The position numbers and the translations under genes are program-made. 64,000 nt of DNA from contig NZ_JAUOPC010000001.1 in assembly GCF_030546805.1 (NCBI RefSeq), positions 270,081 through 334,080 of the forward strand. Reading direction: 5' to 3'. The notes beneath the pieces were generated by a model. The model did not search any database, was not told the DNA's origin, and was given only the letters and a program-made list of their open reading frames with translations. Position 1 is the stretch's first letter, and each line of letters starts with the position of its first letter. Positions 1 to 8,280 of the stretch are shown piece after piece. The DNA comes from Cyclobacterium sp. 1_MG-2023 (GTDB lineage: Bacteria > Bacteroidota > Bacteroidia > Cytophagales > Cyclobacteriaceae).

Positions 1-750
1 ATTTTTGAAAAATGGATGGACAGTGACTTGAGCAGTTATTTATTAGAAATCACCATTGATATATTGAGGAAATATGAGGATGGAGAACCATTAATAGATA
101 AGATACTAGATCAAGCAGCTCAGAAAGGAACCGGAGGATGGTCATTAAACACTGCTTTGGAATATGGCGTGCCTTATGGCGTGCTAGGGGAAGCTGTGAT
201 GGCCAGGAATCTTTCAGCAAGGAAAGGACTGAGGATGATTTCATCGGGACTTTATGATCTTGAAAGGTTCCCGGGAATAGAAGATGTTGACAACTTTTTA
301 GACAAATTGCAGGCAGCTTATCAAGCGACGAGAATCATTAACCATGAAGTTGGTTTCTCACTCATGCTGGAAGTTTCAGAAAAAAATCAATGGGCTTTAA
401 ATTTCTCCGAAATAGCCAGGATTTGGACCAGTGGTTGTATTATCCGTTCAAAGTTAATGGAAGAATTGGTGGATATATTTGAGGAAAGTAACCATATTTT
501 TCTTAATTATGAAGCCATTACCGCCCTTAAAAGTTACCAAGGTGATTTATCCTATGTAGTAGGTCAAGCCTTACAAAATGGATTTGCAGTTCCTGTTTTA
601 TCCAATGCCATTAACTATTTGCTAGGTGTAACCACTGCTAATTCGCCGGCTAATTTAATTCAAGCACAAAGGGATTATTTTGGGGCCCATACTTACCGAA
701 GAAATGACAAAGACGCAGACCAGGCTTTCCATACCAATTGGAAAGAGTAA
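1..750 (+). CDS. gnd: 6-phosphogluconate dehydrogenase, C-terminal part (5' end outside window)
   Basis: The reading frame is open from base 1, so the gene begins upstream of the window. 249 residues are visible out of the roughly 470 usual for the family. They are the all-helical C-terminal domain of 6-phosphogluconate dehydrogenase, the oxidative pentose phosphate enzyme that makes ribulose 5-phosphate, CO2 and NADPH. Seen: the KGTGGW segment near residue 40, an AVMARNLS segment (site of a substrate-binding Arg in the family), and the C-terminal QRDYFGAHTYRR tail, whose Arg and His correspond to the substrate-phosphate residues supplied by the partner subunit. The NADP-binding half and the catalytic Lys/Glu are not in the window. 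An internal ATG at 16 is not the true start. The gene ends 15 bp before the convergent small membrane protein gene. Confidence 0.95.
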   Translation: MFEKWMDSDLSSYLLEITIDILRKYEDGEPLIDKILDQAAQKGTGGWSLNTALEYGVPYGVLGEAVMARNLSARKGLRMISSGLYDLERFPGIEDVDNFLDKLQAAYQATRIINHEVGFSLMLEVSEKNQWALNFSEIARIWTSGCIIRSKLMEELVDIFEESNHIFLNYEAITALKSYQGDLSYVVGQALQNGFAVPVLSNAINYLLGVTTANSPANLIQAQRDYFGAHTYRRNDKDADQAFHTNWKE

Positions 751-765
751 AAGAACAGCTTTTAT

Positions 766-1083
766 TCAAATGAACAAAAGGATAAAGCCTATCAAGGAAA
801 GGGTAATGCTAAAAATGCAGAAGGCTTTATTTTTAAGTGCAATTGAAACAAAACACATAACTGTAATTGCCAAATAGCATAAACCATTTAAACTTGTGGA
901 AGCAAGGAAATGTTTGCGCCCACCAAGTTCTTGGAGAGGATAAAAAGGAAATAGATAGTTTTCTGTAAGCACATTTATCCATTCATTCCAAAAAAAAATG
1001 CTTACAACAAAAAAGATACTACCAAAAAACAGAAGGAGAGGTATCAGGTAGTGTTCTGTAATTTTATCTGTCTTGGTATTCAT
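766..1083 (-). CDS. Small three-helix membrane protein of unknown function
   Basis: This 105-residue protein has three hydrophobic segments, around residues 13-31, 64-82 and 88-105; the last runs to the C-terminus. I recognise no family. Its ATG overlaps the stop of the PepSY gene by 4 bp (ATGA type), so the two are probably translationally coupled and co-transcribed. By position it is a third member of the siderophore receptor/PepSY module, and a helper in iron reduction or uptake at the inner membrane is a guess from context only. It ends 15 bp from the convergent gnd gene, with no room for a conventional terminator between them. Confidence 0.75.
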   Translation of the reverse strand: MNTKTDKITEHYLIPLLLFFGSIFFVVSIFFWNEWINVLTENYLFPFYPLQELGGRKHFLASTSLNGLCYLAITVMCFVSIALKNKAFCIFSITLSLIGFILLFI

Positions 1084-2393
1084 ACCTCAAGGTTTTTAAA
1101 TGTGCTTCTCTTAGTTTTGAGTAGTAGTTTTTTAATAATTATAGCAATCAAAAAACCATAGAAAGCTATGGCTACCAATAAGGAAGGAATACCTAAACCC
1201 AACTTTATACTCATGATGGCGATGCCGGCAATGGTACCTAGAATACCAATGGTCCATCGGCTAAGTTTAGATTTTAAAGGGATTGTTTTTCCAAGCCTTG
1301 ATTTTGATTTTCTGGTACGCTCTAAATAAATAATAAAGCCACTCAAAGAAAGAAAGCCTGAGCTTAAGGCCAACAGGCAATAAAGTATTTTCAATGAGAT
1401 TCCGGCAAAATCCCCAAAATGAAAAGACTCCTGAACAAAGTATAATTTAGCTCCAAAATTCTGGTCACTGATATTATATTTAAATAGAAGTTCCTGTTTC
1501 TGCTTGTCAAAAACAAGTTTGTTTGAACGCCTTTCATAAGCTTGTCCAGGAACATTTCCCAAGACCTGAACAATGCCCTCACCATTGGTAGTAGGCCGTA
1601 TAAACCAAGGAATCATATTGGGGAATTCTAACTGAGATTTTTGATATATGGCATCAAAATCCAGAATATAATTCATGTCCTCTTTTTCTGTAAAAACCTT
1701 TTCGTTTCGGCTGAAATTATTGGGTTGTGAGATATCTAGTCCATACATTATATAGGATTGAAGCCCTAGCCATGCACCTGTAATACCAATCATCATATTG
1801 AAAGCAAGGGCACTTATACCGATAAATTTATGTAAATCGGCTTGGGTAATTCTCAGTTTATTTGAGCGAATTTTCCCAAAAGGCTGCTTTTTCATAAACT
1901 TACCATAAATAAATAAACCAGTTATGGTGGATAGGAAAAGTGCAATTCCGGCCAAGCCAACAATTTGTCTTCCAAAATATGCTTCATAAAATCGGACATG
2001 GATGTTCCTTAAAAAATAGCTGAAAGATTTAAAATAATTCCTTTCACCTAGAATTTCGCCCGTATGCGGGTTAATGAAAACTTCCCAAATCATGGGATTC
2101 AACTGGCTCTTTTCTTTTGGCATAAGGCGAATTATCCAAGTATCTAAATAAGCCTTTGGCATTTCTACCTCAAAAAGATATTTGTTCGGATGCATGGGAA
2201 GCACTTTGGCTACAGCCTCTGTTAATGAAGCTTTTTCACTACCAGGTTCTACCTGCCTAAGGTTAGGGTTAAGCAATTGATCAATTTCAGGTCTAAATAA
2301 AGCAGCAGCACCAGTAATACTCAGAAATAGGATGACAATACCGGTATACAGGCCCAACCAATTGTGAATTTTCCAGAGAAGGTTTTTATTCAT
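1080..2393 (-). CDS. PepSY-associated transmembrane protein
   Basis: The 437-residue protein matches the PepSY_TM family: a first helix at about residues 12-35 (LGLYTGIVILFLSITGAAAL), a long extracytoplasmic stretch, then helices at roughly 140-165, 195-215, 335-360 and 380-425. In Bacteroidota and Proteobacteria these proteins sit beside TonB-dependent siderophore receptors. They are thought to act in iron release or reduction at the inner membrane, though biochemical evidence is limited. Here the gene lies 52 bp downstream of the siderophore receptor on the same strand, with a stem-loop between, and overlaps the next small membrane gene by 4 bp. Assignment to the family is firm; the role is inferred from context. 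Confidence 0.88.
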   Translation of the reverse strand: MNKNLLWKIHNWLGLYTGIVILFLSITGAAALFRPEIDQLLNPNLRQVEPGSEKASLTEAVAKVLPMHPNKYLFEVEMPKAYLDTWIIRLMPKEKSQLNPMIWEVFINPHTGEILGERNYFKSFSYFLRNIHVRFYEAYFGRQIVGLAGIALFLSTITGLFIYGKFMKKQPFGKIRSNKLRITQADLHKFIGISALAFNMMIGITGAWLGLQSYIMYGLDISQPNNFSRNEKVFTEKEDMNYILDFDAIYQKSQLEFPNMIPWFIRPTTNGEGIVQVLGNVPGQAYERRSNKLVFDKQKQELLFKYNISDQNFGAKLYFVQESFHFGDFAGISLKILYCLLALSSGFLSLSGFIIYLERTRKSKSRLGKTIPLKSKLSRWTIGILGTIAGIAIMSIKLGLGIPSLLVAIAFYGFLIAIIIKKLLLKTKRSTFKNLEV

Positions 2394-2402
2394 ACTAAAG
2401 TA

Positions 2403-2439
2403 AAACCACCTTTCTTGAATGGTACAAGAAAGGTGGTTT
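2403..2439 (-). terminator. Intercistronic stem-loop between receptor and PepSY gene
   Basis: Bases 2403-2417 (AAACCACCTTTCTTG) are perfectly complementary to 2425-2439, giving a 15-bp stem with a 7-nt loop. Read on the minus strand, the stem lies just past the receptor stop codon and is followed by a short T-rich tail (TTTTACTTTA). It probably acts as a partial terminator or a 3'-end stabiliser that lowers expression of the downstream PepSY gene relative to the receptor. Confidence 0.6.
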
Positions 2440-2445
2440 GATTAT

Positions 2446-4902
2446 TTAAAATATATAGGAGATGGTTGTCATTGCATTTCTAGGCGCACCCGGGAATGCG
2501 CGGAGATAATCGTATCCTCCTACCCAATGAGTCTTATCAAACAGGTTGTTTACATTCATTTGGATTTGAAACCTATTCATCTTATAGTAAATGGCAGCAT
2601 CGAATAATTCATAACTTGGAAATATAGGTGGATTATCGGATGATCCTAAAGACCCGTATCTTTCGGAAACGAAATTGGCACCAAAACCAAAACCTAAGCC
2701 TGTAAGATTCCCTTCCTTGATCAAGTATTTAGTCCAAATATTCCCGGTATTTTTAGGCGCATTTGGTTTTTGTCTTCCTATTAGGTTTTCGTCGTCACTC
2801 TGTGTGATGACCGCATCATTGAAGGCATAACTAACTGTTATGCTCCAATTAGGAGTGATATTTCCAGCCAAGTCAATTTCTACACCTTTGGATACCTCTT
2901 CCCCATTCTGTATCAAAAGATCAGGTTGGCCCGGTTCGTTTGCATTGTAAAGGGAACCCCATTCTTTCAAATTATAAAGGGCAAGGCTTCCACTTAATTT
3001 TCCATCAAAAAATTCACTTTTTGCCCCCATTTCTAGCAATTCGCTGGTTAATGGATCAAATGGGCCTCCCGCATCCGGGTTATTAATTACCGTGGCTGTT
3101 TGTGGTTGGAATCCTTGGACATAGGTACCATAAACATTGATATTAGAACTGAGGCTGTATACAAGTCCAAGACGGGGAATCAAAGCGTTTTGGGTAACAT
3201 CTTCTTCCGTACCTACTTTATAATTCAGGACGTCCCTGTAAAATTCTTGCCTTAAACCTAAAAGCACTTTAAGGTTACCAATACTGGCTTGTTCTTGGAT
3301 ATAAAAACCATGAGAATTAAGTTTTGAAGGAGCAAAATTACTTGTGCTGTAAATGTATTTACTCATGTCCCTCATTTGATTGCCAAAAGGATCTGTCAGG
3401 TCAAAATGCCCCACAATTGGAACTGGGTTTCCATTGCTGTCAAGTAAGTAATCGGACTTGTTCTCCGGGTTGTAGGAATTTATGGAACGCTGCCCATTAG
3501 CACTATAATATCCTCTTGCTGCCAATTGAGACCCTCCGGGAAGCAAGACTTGCTGAAAATAATCATATCCTAGCAATAACTTATGAGCGACCTGTTGGGT
3601 TGTAAAATCAAAGTTGAAATAATTGCTAAAATTGTTATTGCTCCAATTTCGTTTTCGAATGCCAACACGCATACCCACTTTCTCGGGGTCAATACTACCA
3701 TCCCCATTTAAGGCAAATACATTATTAGATCTATGTTCAAGTAAATCTTCTGCATAGTTTGACCGCATATAAACGGAATTGAAGCTAATATTTGAATTAA
3801 ATTGGTGATTTAAAGAAATGGTAGCATTTACACTTTCTTCTTTCAGGTAATCATTTACAGCATTTAAGGATTTGGTTATAGGGACAGAAAATAAATCCCC
3901 ATTCCCAAATACCGCTTGGCCTCTGTCTAACCTTCCATCTGACTGTTGATAAACAACGTCTAAGTTGAGTCTTGTTTTTTCTGAAGGTAGAAATGAAAAA
4001 GAGGGGGCTACAACCAAATTTTTGTCGTATTGTAGGTCTCTGAAATTTCCTGAATTTTCATACCCCAAATTCAATCGAAACAATAATGTTTCATCTTCTG
4101 TCATAGGTCCGGTGAAATCACCCAATACCCTAAAGGTGTTGAAACTTCCAATAGTGGAACTTACTGACTTTCTGGATTCCTTCAAAGGCTTTTTAGTTAC
4201 CCTGTTTATGGTTCCTCCTGCAGAGGCATTACCAAATAAAGCAGAAGCAGGGCCTTTAATTACTTCTACACGCTCAATATGTGGAATTAATTGTTGTTTC
4301 CAAAAGCTAGTCATGGCTCTCATACCATTGACTAAATTTCCGGAAGTTTTTTGGCCTTGAATGCGATGACCCCGTATGGTGATGTCATTGTAAAAAGTAA
4401 ATTGGTTAACACCACTGATGTTTTTTACAACATCATTTACTCGAAAAGCTCCTTGATCCAAGGCCAATTCTTTCGTTACATACCCTATGGATTGAGGTAC
4501 ATCCTTTAGTGCCGTAGCAGACTTTGTCCCAATAAAAGAAGATTTATTTTGATAAGATGTTTCAGACCTTCCCAATATTTCGACGGTTTGTAAAGTTAAC
4601 TCAGTCGCGGCCAATTCAATATTTAAAACCGTAGTTTCATTTTCTTTAATTTCTATTGACTTTTCTTTGGTTTCATAGCCCAAGGAATTAATGGTTACTG
4701 TTATTTTACCTGATGGTATGCCTTTAAATAAATAATACCCATCCTTGTTTGTAATGGTACCTGATTGGGTGTCTTTGATCAGTACATTGATGAATTCTAG
4801 AGGTTCTCCCTTTTTGTTTTTAATTGAACCTGATAGGGCTCCGGTTTGTGCCAAAGCAGGAGTAGCTATTAGGCATAGTAATAATGGTATAATATATTTC
4901 AT
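2446..4902 (-). CDS. TonB-dependent siderophore receptor
   Basis: An 818-residue outer-membrane receptor. A signal peptide ends near residue 18 (ATPALAQ). A CarboxypepD_reg-like domain follows at about residues 20-105, then a plug domain at about 130-240 (DVPQSIGYVTKELALDQ, VEVIKGPASALFGNASAGG) and a 22-strand barrel ending in the aromatic terminus TISYIF. The DVPQSI plug start and the conserved IKGPASALFG segment are typical of the ferrichrome/FhuE/FpvA-type siderophore receptor group. The ligand cannot be read from sequence. The gene heads a minus-strand unit with the PepSY protein and a small membrane protein. A promoter with a perfect 41-bp palindrome directly upstream of it lies at 4935-5010, so regulated expression, perhaps by iron, is likely. 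Confidence 0.93.
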   Translation of the reverse strand: MKYIIPLLLCLIATPALAQTGALSGSIKNKKGEPLEFINVLIKDTQSGTITNKDGYYLFKGIPSGKITVTINSLGYETKEKSIEIKENETTVLNIELAATELTLQTVEILGRSETSYQNKSSFIGTKSATALKDVPQSIGYVTKELALDQGAFRVNDVVKNISGVNQFTFYNDITIRGHRIQGQKTSGNLVNGMRAMTSFWKQQLIPHIERVEVIKGPASALFGNASAGGTINRVTKKPLKESRKSVSSTIGSFNTFRVLGDFTGPMTEDETLLFRLNLGYENSGNFRDLQYDKNLVVAPSFSFLPSEKTRLNLDVVYQQSDGRLDRGQAVFGNGDLFSVPITKSLNAVNDYLKEESVNATISLNHQFNSNISFNSVYMRSNYAEDLLEHRSNNVFALNGDGSIDPEKVGMRVGIRKRNWSNNNFSNYFNFDFTTQQVAHKLLLGYDYFQQVLLPGGSQLAARGYYSANGQRSINSYNPENKSDYLLDSNGNPVPIVGHFDLTDPFGNQMRDMSKYIYSTSNFAPSKLNSHGFYIQEQASIGNLKVLLGLRQEFYRDVLNYKVGTEEDVTQNALIPRLGLVYSLSSNINVYGTYVQGFQPQTATVINNPDAGGPFDPLTSELLEMGAKSEFFDGKLSGSLALYNLKEWGSLYNANEPGQPDLLIQNGEEVSKGVEIDLAGNITPNWSITVSYAFNDAVITQSDDENLIGRQKPNAPKNTGNIWTKYLIKEGNLTGLGFGFGANFVSERYGSLGSSDNPPIFPSYELFDAAIYYKMNRFQIQMNVNNLFDKTHWVGGYDYLRAFPGAPRNAMTTISYIF

Positions 4903-4934
4903 AGTTTATTATTTAGAATTATTCTTAACAGTGG

Positions 4935-4965
4935 CAAAAGTAGAGGCTATTGATTATATTCCAAA
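4935..4965 (-). promoter_or_regulatory. Candidate Bacteroidota-type promoter for the siderophore receptor
   Basis: On the minus strand TACTTTTG (4942 to 4935) matches the Bacteroidota -7 consensus TAnnTTTG exactly. TTTG (4965 to 4962) lies 19 bp upstream as the -33 element. The expected start of transcription is near 4930, about 28 nt before the receptor ATG. Only consensus matching supports this. Confidence 0.55.
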
Positions 4966-4969
4966 GCAA

Positions 4970-5010
4970 TTTCTAACTTTATTTGGATTCAATCCAAATA
5001 AAGTTAGAAA
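4970..5010. repeat. Perfect 41-bp palindrome next to receptor promoter
   Basis: Bases 4970-4989 (TTTCTAACTTTATTTGGATT) are exactly complementary to 4991-5010 around a single central C at 4990. The inner edge lies 5 bp upstream of the -33 element of the receptor promoter, the position expected for an activator rather than a repressor. A weaker related half (TTTATTTGGAT) recurs near 5099. It could be an operator for a dimer of dimers, or a cruciform/hairpin that isolates the two divergent units. The stretch 4903-5293 otherwise holds only promoters and no gene. Confidence 0.75.
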
Positions 5011-5220
5011 GCAAGGAATTTGGTTTTCATTAATTTTCTTTAGTCTTATTTTTTAAGTTGGTAGTGTAGTGGGTATAAAAATTTTAGTACCCTCAATTTT
5101 ATTTGGATGGGTTTTCAATTCACGCTTGAGTACTCAATGGATTTTGATTCAAAAAAAATAAAGGCTTATTTATATTACCCAATCATATGTTTAGTCTGTT
5201 AAAAAAAATTCTAAACTTTA

Positions 5221-5238
5221 GTTCACAAAATTATGAAC
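5221..5238. promoter_or_regulatory. Operator-like inverted repeat, copy 1, in the regulator promoter
   Basis: GTTCACAAAATTATGAAC has GTTCA/TGAAC arms. It lies 16 bp upstream of a -7 box (TATCTTTG, 5254-5261), so it covers the -33 region of the regulator's own promoter. A near-identical copy precedes the efflux operon at 5772. This suggests repression of both units by the encoded regulator. Confidence 0.65.
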
Positions 5239-5253
5239 CAAAAAAACCTTTTG

Positions 5254-5261
5254 TATCTTTG
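5254..5261 (+). promoter_or_regulatory. -7 promoter element of the GbsR/MarR-type regulator gene
   Basis: TATCTTTG fits TAnnTTTG. Because this box overlaps the GTG at 5261, that GTG cannot be the start codon of a transcript made here, which favours the ATG at 5294. Confidence 0.5.
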
Positions 5262-5293
5262 TGCCGTTATTACAAAAAATAACTAAAAGAATT

Positions 5294-5755
5294 ATGACAC
5301 TTAGCACAGATCAACAGCAAGTTATTGAACGGATTGGTGTTTTCTTTGAGACCAAAGGAAATCAACCTATTCTTGGTAGGATCATTGGCTTATTGATGGT
5401 GGCCGATGATGCTGAAGCTACATTTGAAGATATTCAGAAATGTTTGTTTGTAAGTAAGAGTGCAGTAAGTCAAGCGCTTACTTTATTGCAAAGTCAAAAT
5501 AAAGTAGAATACATAACAAAACCGGGAGAACGCAAACGTTATTTCAGGTTAAAAATCAGAAATTGGAAAACAGATATACAAGAGGACATGAAAAATGTTT
5601 TCAAATTTAATGATGTTCTCGAGGAGATAATTGCGATGAGGGGTGATAAAAACGAAGAATTCAATAAATACTTGGTTGAAGTTTCAAATTTCATGAAATT
5701 TTTAAAAGCTGAGCTTCCTATATTGATTGAAAGTTATAAAAAGTCTTGCAAATAA
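5294..5755 (+). CDS. GbsR/MarR-family transcriptional regulator of the efflux operon
   Basis: A 153-residue protein with a winged helix-turn-helix at about residues 20-90 (FEDIQKCLFVSKSAVSQAL as recognition region, then the wing around EYITKPGERKRYFRL) and a C-terminal helical dimerisation part. This layout fits the GbsR/MarR group often found directly upstream of RND operons in Bacteroidota. I chose the ATG at 5294: an in-frame GTG at 5261 would add 11 residues but lies inside the predicted -7 box. The gene is 66 bp ahead of the TolC gene on the same strand. Matching 18-bp inverted repeats sit in front of this gene and of tolC, so it probably represses both. The inducer is unknown. Confidence 0.85.
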   Translation: MTLSTDQQQVIERIGVFFETKGNQPILGRIIGLLMVADDAEATFEDIQKCLFVSKSAVSQALTLLQSQNKVEYITKPGERKRYFRLKIRNWKTDIQEDMKNVFKFNDVLEEIIAMRGDKNEEFNKYLVEVSNFMKFLKAELPILIESYKKSCK

Positions 5756-5771
5756 TTTTTTTACCCTTTTG

Positions 5772-5801
5772 GTTCACAAAATATAGAACAAACTATACTT
5801 T
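5772..5801 (+). promoter_or_regulatory. Operator-like repeat, copy 2, and promoter of the RND operon
   Basis: GTTCACAAAATATAGAAC (5772-5789) shares its first 11 bases and its terminal GAAC with the site at 5221-5238. A -7-like box TATACTTT (5794-5801) begins 4 bp later and the tolC ATG is at 5822. The layout, with operator over the -33 region, is the same as at the regulator promoter. Confidence 0.6.
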
Positions 5802-5821
5802 ACTATACATAATAAATTAAA

Positions 5822-7183
5822 ATGAAAAAACAAAACTTGATACCACTAATCATAATGCTCTTTTTGGGAGGAGTGGTGCATGCACAAGGGGGCATTGATG
5901 ATGGGTTTACTTTAAAAGAGTGTATTGAACTGGGATTAAAAAACAATGCTCAAATCAAAAAATCGATATTGGATGAGGAAGAAGCAGGATATTTAAGGAA
6001 AGAAATAACCGGAACCGGTTTACCACAGGTAGAAGCTTATGGTAACTATAATAATTTTCTGGATGTGTATCCACAAGCAATTCCCGGAGGAATATTGGAT
6101 CCAAATTCTGATCCAAATGGTGTGGACGTGATTGCTTTTGGAGTTCCTCAAAGTTTAAAGGGAGGAGTCAAATTAAGCCAGTTGGTATTCAGTCAATCTT
6201 ATCTTATAGGATTAAAAGCGGCAAAAACTTCAGAAGAGTTTTATCGGCTTATCACCGAAATGACGACCGAAGACATCATTTATGATATCGCCATGAATTA
6301 TTATGGGGTGATTGCTACCCAACTTCAAATGATAAATTTGGAAGCAAACCATGACAAACTTGTAAAGTTGGAAGGAATTATAAAGTCTCAATATGAAAAT
6401 GATTTAGCCAGGAAAGTAGATCATAATCGTGTTAAAGTAAACCTGACGAGTTTAGAGACACAAATGGATAATCTAGAAACGCTTATAGAACAAAGAAGCA
6501 ATTATTTAAAATTAGTAATGGGTATTCCTGTAGCAGATGAATTGGCTCTTGCACCATATAACTTTGAAGAGCAACACGATCAACAGGCAATATTGCTTGA
6601 AGATCCAGATTTAAGCAATCGATATGACCTCAAGGTATTGGACAAACAACAGGAACTGAATGCCCTTAATATTAAAAATATAAAATCCGGATATTATCCC
6701 ACCATTGCTGCCTTTGCAGATCTAAATTACAATGCATTTTCAAATAGTTTTGATTTTTTATCAACTAGTCACCAGTGGTATAGGGGCTCTTTGGTTGGCA
6801 TACAATTGAACATACCCATCTTCGATGGAAACCAGAAAAAAAATAAGATTGCTCAAGCGAGGATGCAAAGTGAAAAATTGAAACACGATCAATATTTGGC
6901 AGAGCAAAACGCACAAGCTTCCTATTTGAATGCAGTTAAGAAAATGAATAATAGTTTAAAAAGTCTAGAAGCACAACAATCCAATTTGGTTTTATCAGAA
7001 ACCGTTTTTGATCAAACCAATCAACTGTATAGAGAGGGATTATCTCCACTGACAGATGTTTTGGATTCAGAAACTGCACTTAGAGAAGCCCGAGCCGCTT
7101 ATTTTAATCAAATTATCAATGTAAAAACTGCAGAAGCAGAACTCTACCAATCCATTGGTAAAATTGAAAAGATAGCAGAATAA
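5822..7183 (+). CDS. TolC-family outer-membrane efflux channel (RND system 1)
   Basis: A 453-residue protein with a signal peptide (cleavage near VVHAQ, residue 22). Two outer-membrane-efflux (OEP) repeats start at about residues 30 and 250; the first contains the typical LKECIELGLKNNAQIKKS segment. Long coiled-coil stretches (EEAGYLRKEITG, YLNAVKKMNNSLKSLEAQQ) form the periplasmic tunnel in the family. The C-terminal REGLSPLTDVLDSETALREARAAYFNQIINVKTAEAELYQSIG pattern is a TolC signature. It is first in a tolC-adaptor-pump operon, 39 bp before the adaptor. It forms the exit duct through the outer membrane for the pump encoded downstream. No lipobox is present, so this is not a NodT-type lipoprotein. 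Confidence 0.92.
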   Translation: MKKQNLIPLIIMLFLGGVVHAQGGIDDGFTLKECIELGLKNNAQIKKSILDEEEAGYLRKEITGTGLPQVEAYGNYNNFLDVYPQAIPGGILDPNSDPNGVDVIAFGVPQSLKGGVKLSQLVFSQSYLIGLKAAKTSEEFYRLITEMTTEDIIYDIAMNYYGVIATQLQMINLEANHDKLVKLEGIIKSQYENDLARKVDHNRVKVNLTSLETQMDNLETLIEQRSNYLKLVMGIPVADELALAPYNFEEQHDQQAILLEDPDLSNRYDLKVLDKQQELNALNIKNIKSGYYPTIAAFADLNYNAFSNSFDFLSTSHQWYRGSLVGIQLNIPIFDGNQKKNKIAQARMQSEKLKHDQYLAEQNAQASYLNAVKKMNNSLKSLEAQQSNLVLSETVFDQTNQLYREGLSPLTDVLDSETALREARAAYFNQIINVKTAEAELYQSIGKIEKIAE

Positions 7184-7222
7184 AATAAATAGAAATCGAA
7201 AAGAAATTTATTTCAAATAAGT

Positions 7223-8272
7223 ATGAAAAAATTAATCACACCCTTGGTATTTGTGTTTATAGCCGCAGTTATCGGTTTTACACTTTATAAAAACAAGCAA
7301 GAAATGGAAGTTAAAGCAGAAGAAGCCATGAAAACAAGTGAGTCAATTCCTGTGAGAACACAAGAAGTTGCCAAAACTTCTAATGCCCTTTCATTTACTA
7401 TTAATGGTACATTTATTCCTAGTAGAGAATTGTTGCTTAAGTCTGAAGGAAGTGGCAAAGTAACGCGTATCTATAAAGGTAAAGGAGACCATGTTTCCAA
7501 GGGAGAAGTCATTGCCAAATTAGATGATGAACTGATACAAGCTGAATTGGCCATTGCTGAAACTAAATTTAATCAATATACCAGAGATTTAAGCAGGTAT
7601 GAAAACTTGGCAGGTACTGAGGCTATAACTGAAAAGCAACTTGAGGAAATTCAGAATGCACATAAAATGGGTGCTTCAGAGATCAAAATGATCAACAGAA
7701 GGCTTGCCAATACCGTAATTACTGCCCCTATTTCCGGATTTATCAATGAGGATTTTATTGAAATAGGAACTTTAATGAGTCCGGGAATGAATGTAGTAGA
7801 AATCGTCAATGTGATGCCACTAAAATTGGTAGTGAATGTATCCGAGATGGAAATTGCAAATATACAAGTTGGAGATACTGTGAAAGTTAAAGTCGGTGTC
7901 ATTCCTGATCAGGAATTCACCGGTAAAGTTTCGTTTACAAGTAGTAAAGGAGATGCTTCCTTAAAATATGAGGTAGAGATTGATTTAGAAGATGCATCGG
8001 AAAAAATCAAACCGGGAATGTTTGCCTATGCTACATTTGAATACCCTGCACAGGAAGCCATAATGATTGAAAGAACTTCACTTATCAGAGGAATAAAAAA
8101 TCCTGAAGTATTTGTATTAAAAGATGGTAAAGCCAATTTAAAGAAAATCAAAATCGCGCAAGTAGGGAATAACAAGCTTATGCTTCTTGAAGGTTTAAAT
8201 ATTGGCGATAAGTTGATCACCTCCGGATTGATCAACCTTAAAGATGGAATGGCGGTAACTGAAATTCAATAG
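7223..8272 (+). CDS. RND efflux periplasmic adaptor (membrane fusion protein, system 1)
   Basis: A 349-residue HlyD/AcrA-type adaptor. An N-terminal uncleaved signal/anchor (residues 1-22) lacks a lipobox Cys, so it is held by its helix. Next come a lipoyl half (SKGEVIAKLDDELIQAELAIAE), a short alpha hairpin (about residues 100-150), the second lipoyl half (VITAPISGFINEDFIEIGTLMSPGM), a beta-barrel domain and a membrane-proximal domain ending DKLITSGLINLKDGMAV. It links the inner-membrane pump to the TolC channel. The gene is 39 bp after tolC and 8 bp before the pump gene, as expected in one transcript. Substrate cannot be predicted. Confidence 0.92.
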   Translation: MKKLITPLVFVFIAAVIGFTLYKNKQEMEVKAEEAMKTSESIPVRTQEVAKTSNALSFTINGTFIPSRELLLKSEGSGKVTRIYKGKGDHVSKGEVIAKLDDELIQAELAIAETKFNQYTRDLSRYENLAGTEAITEKQLEEIQNAHKMGASEIKMINRRLANTVITAPISGFINEDFIEIGTLMSPGMNVVEIVNVMPLKLVVNVSEMEIANIQVGDTVKVKVGVIPDQEFTGKVSFTSSKGDASLKYEVEIDLEDASEKIKPGMFAYATFEYPAQEAIMIERTSLIRGIKNPEVFVLKDGKANLKKIKIAQVGNNKLMLLEGLNIGDKLITSGLINLKDGMAVTEIQ

Positions 8273-8280
8273 TAGAAGCG

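Noticed and set aside
680-877. Plus-strand open frame across the gnd stop and the small membrane gene
   Set aside because: It overlaps two better-supported genes, has no domain or signal peptide, and is a chance frame.
4745-5056. Plus-strand frame covering the receptor N-terminus and the 41-bp palindrome
   Set aside because: It lies antisense to the receptor gene and through its promoter, with no recognisable protein features.
5261-5293. Upstream GTG start for the GbsR/MarR-type regulator
   Set aside because: The GTG is part of the predicted -7 box TATCTTTG, so it would not be inside the transcript; the ATG at 5294 gives a normal N-terminus.
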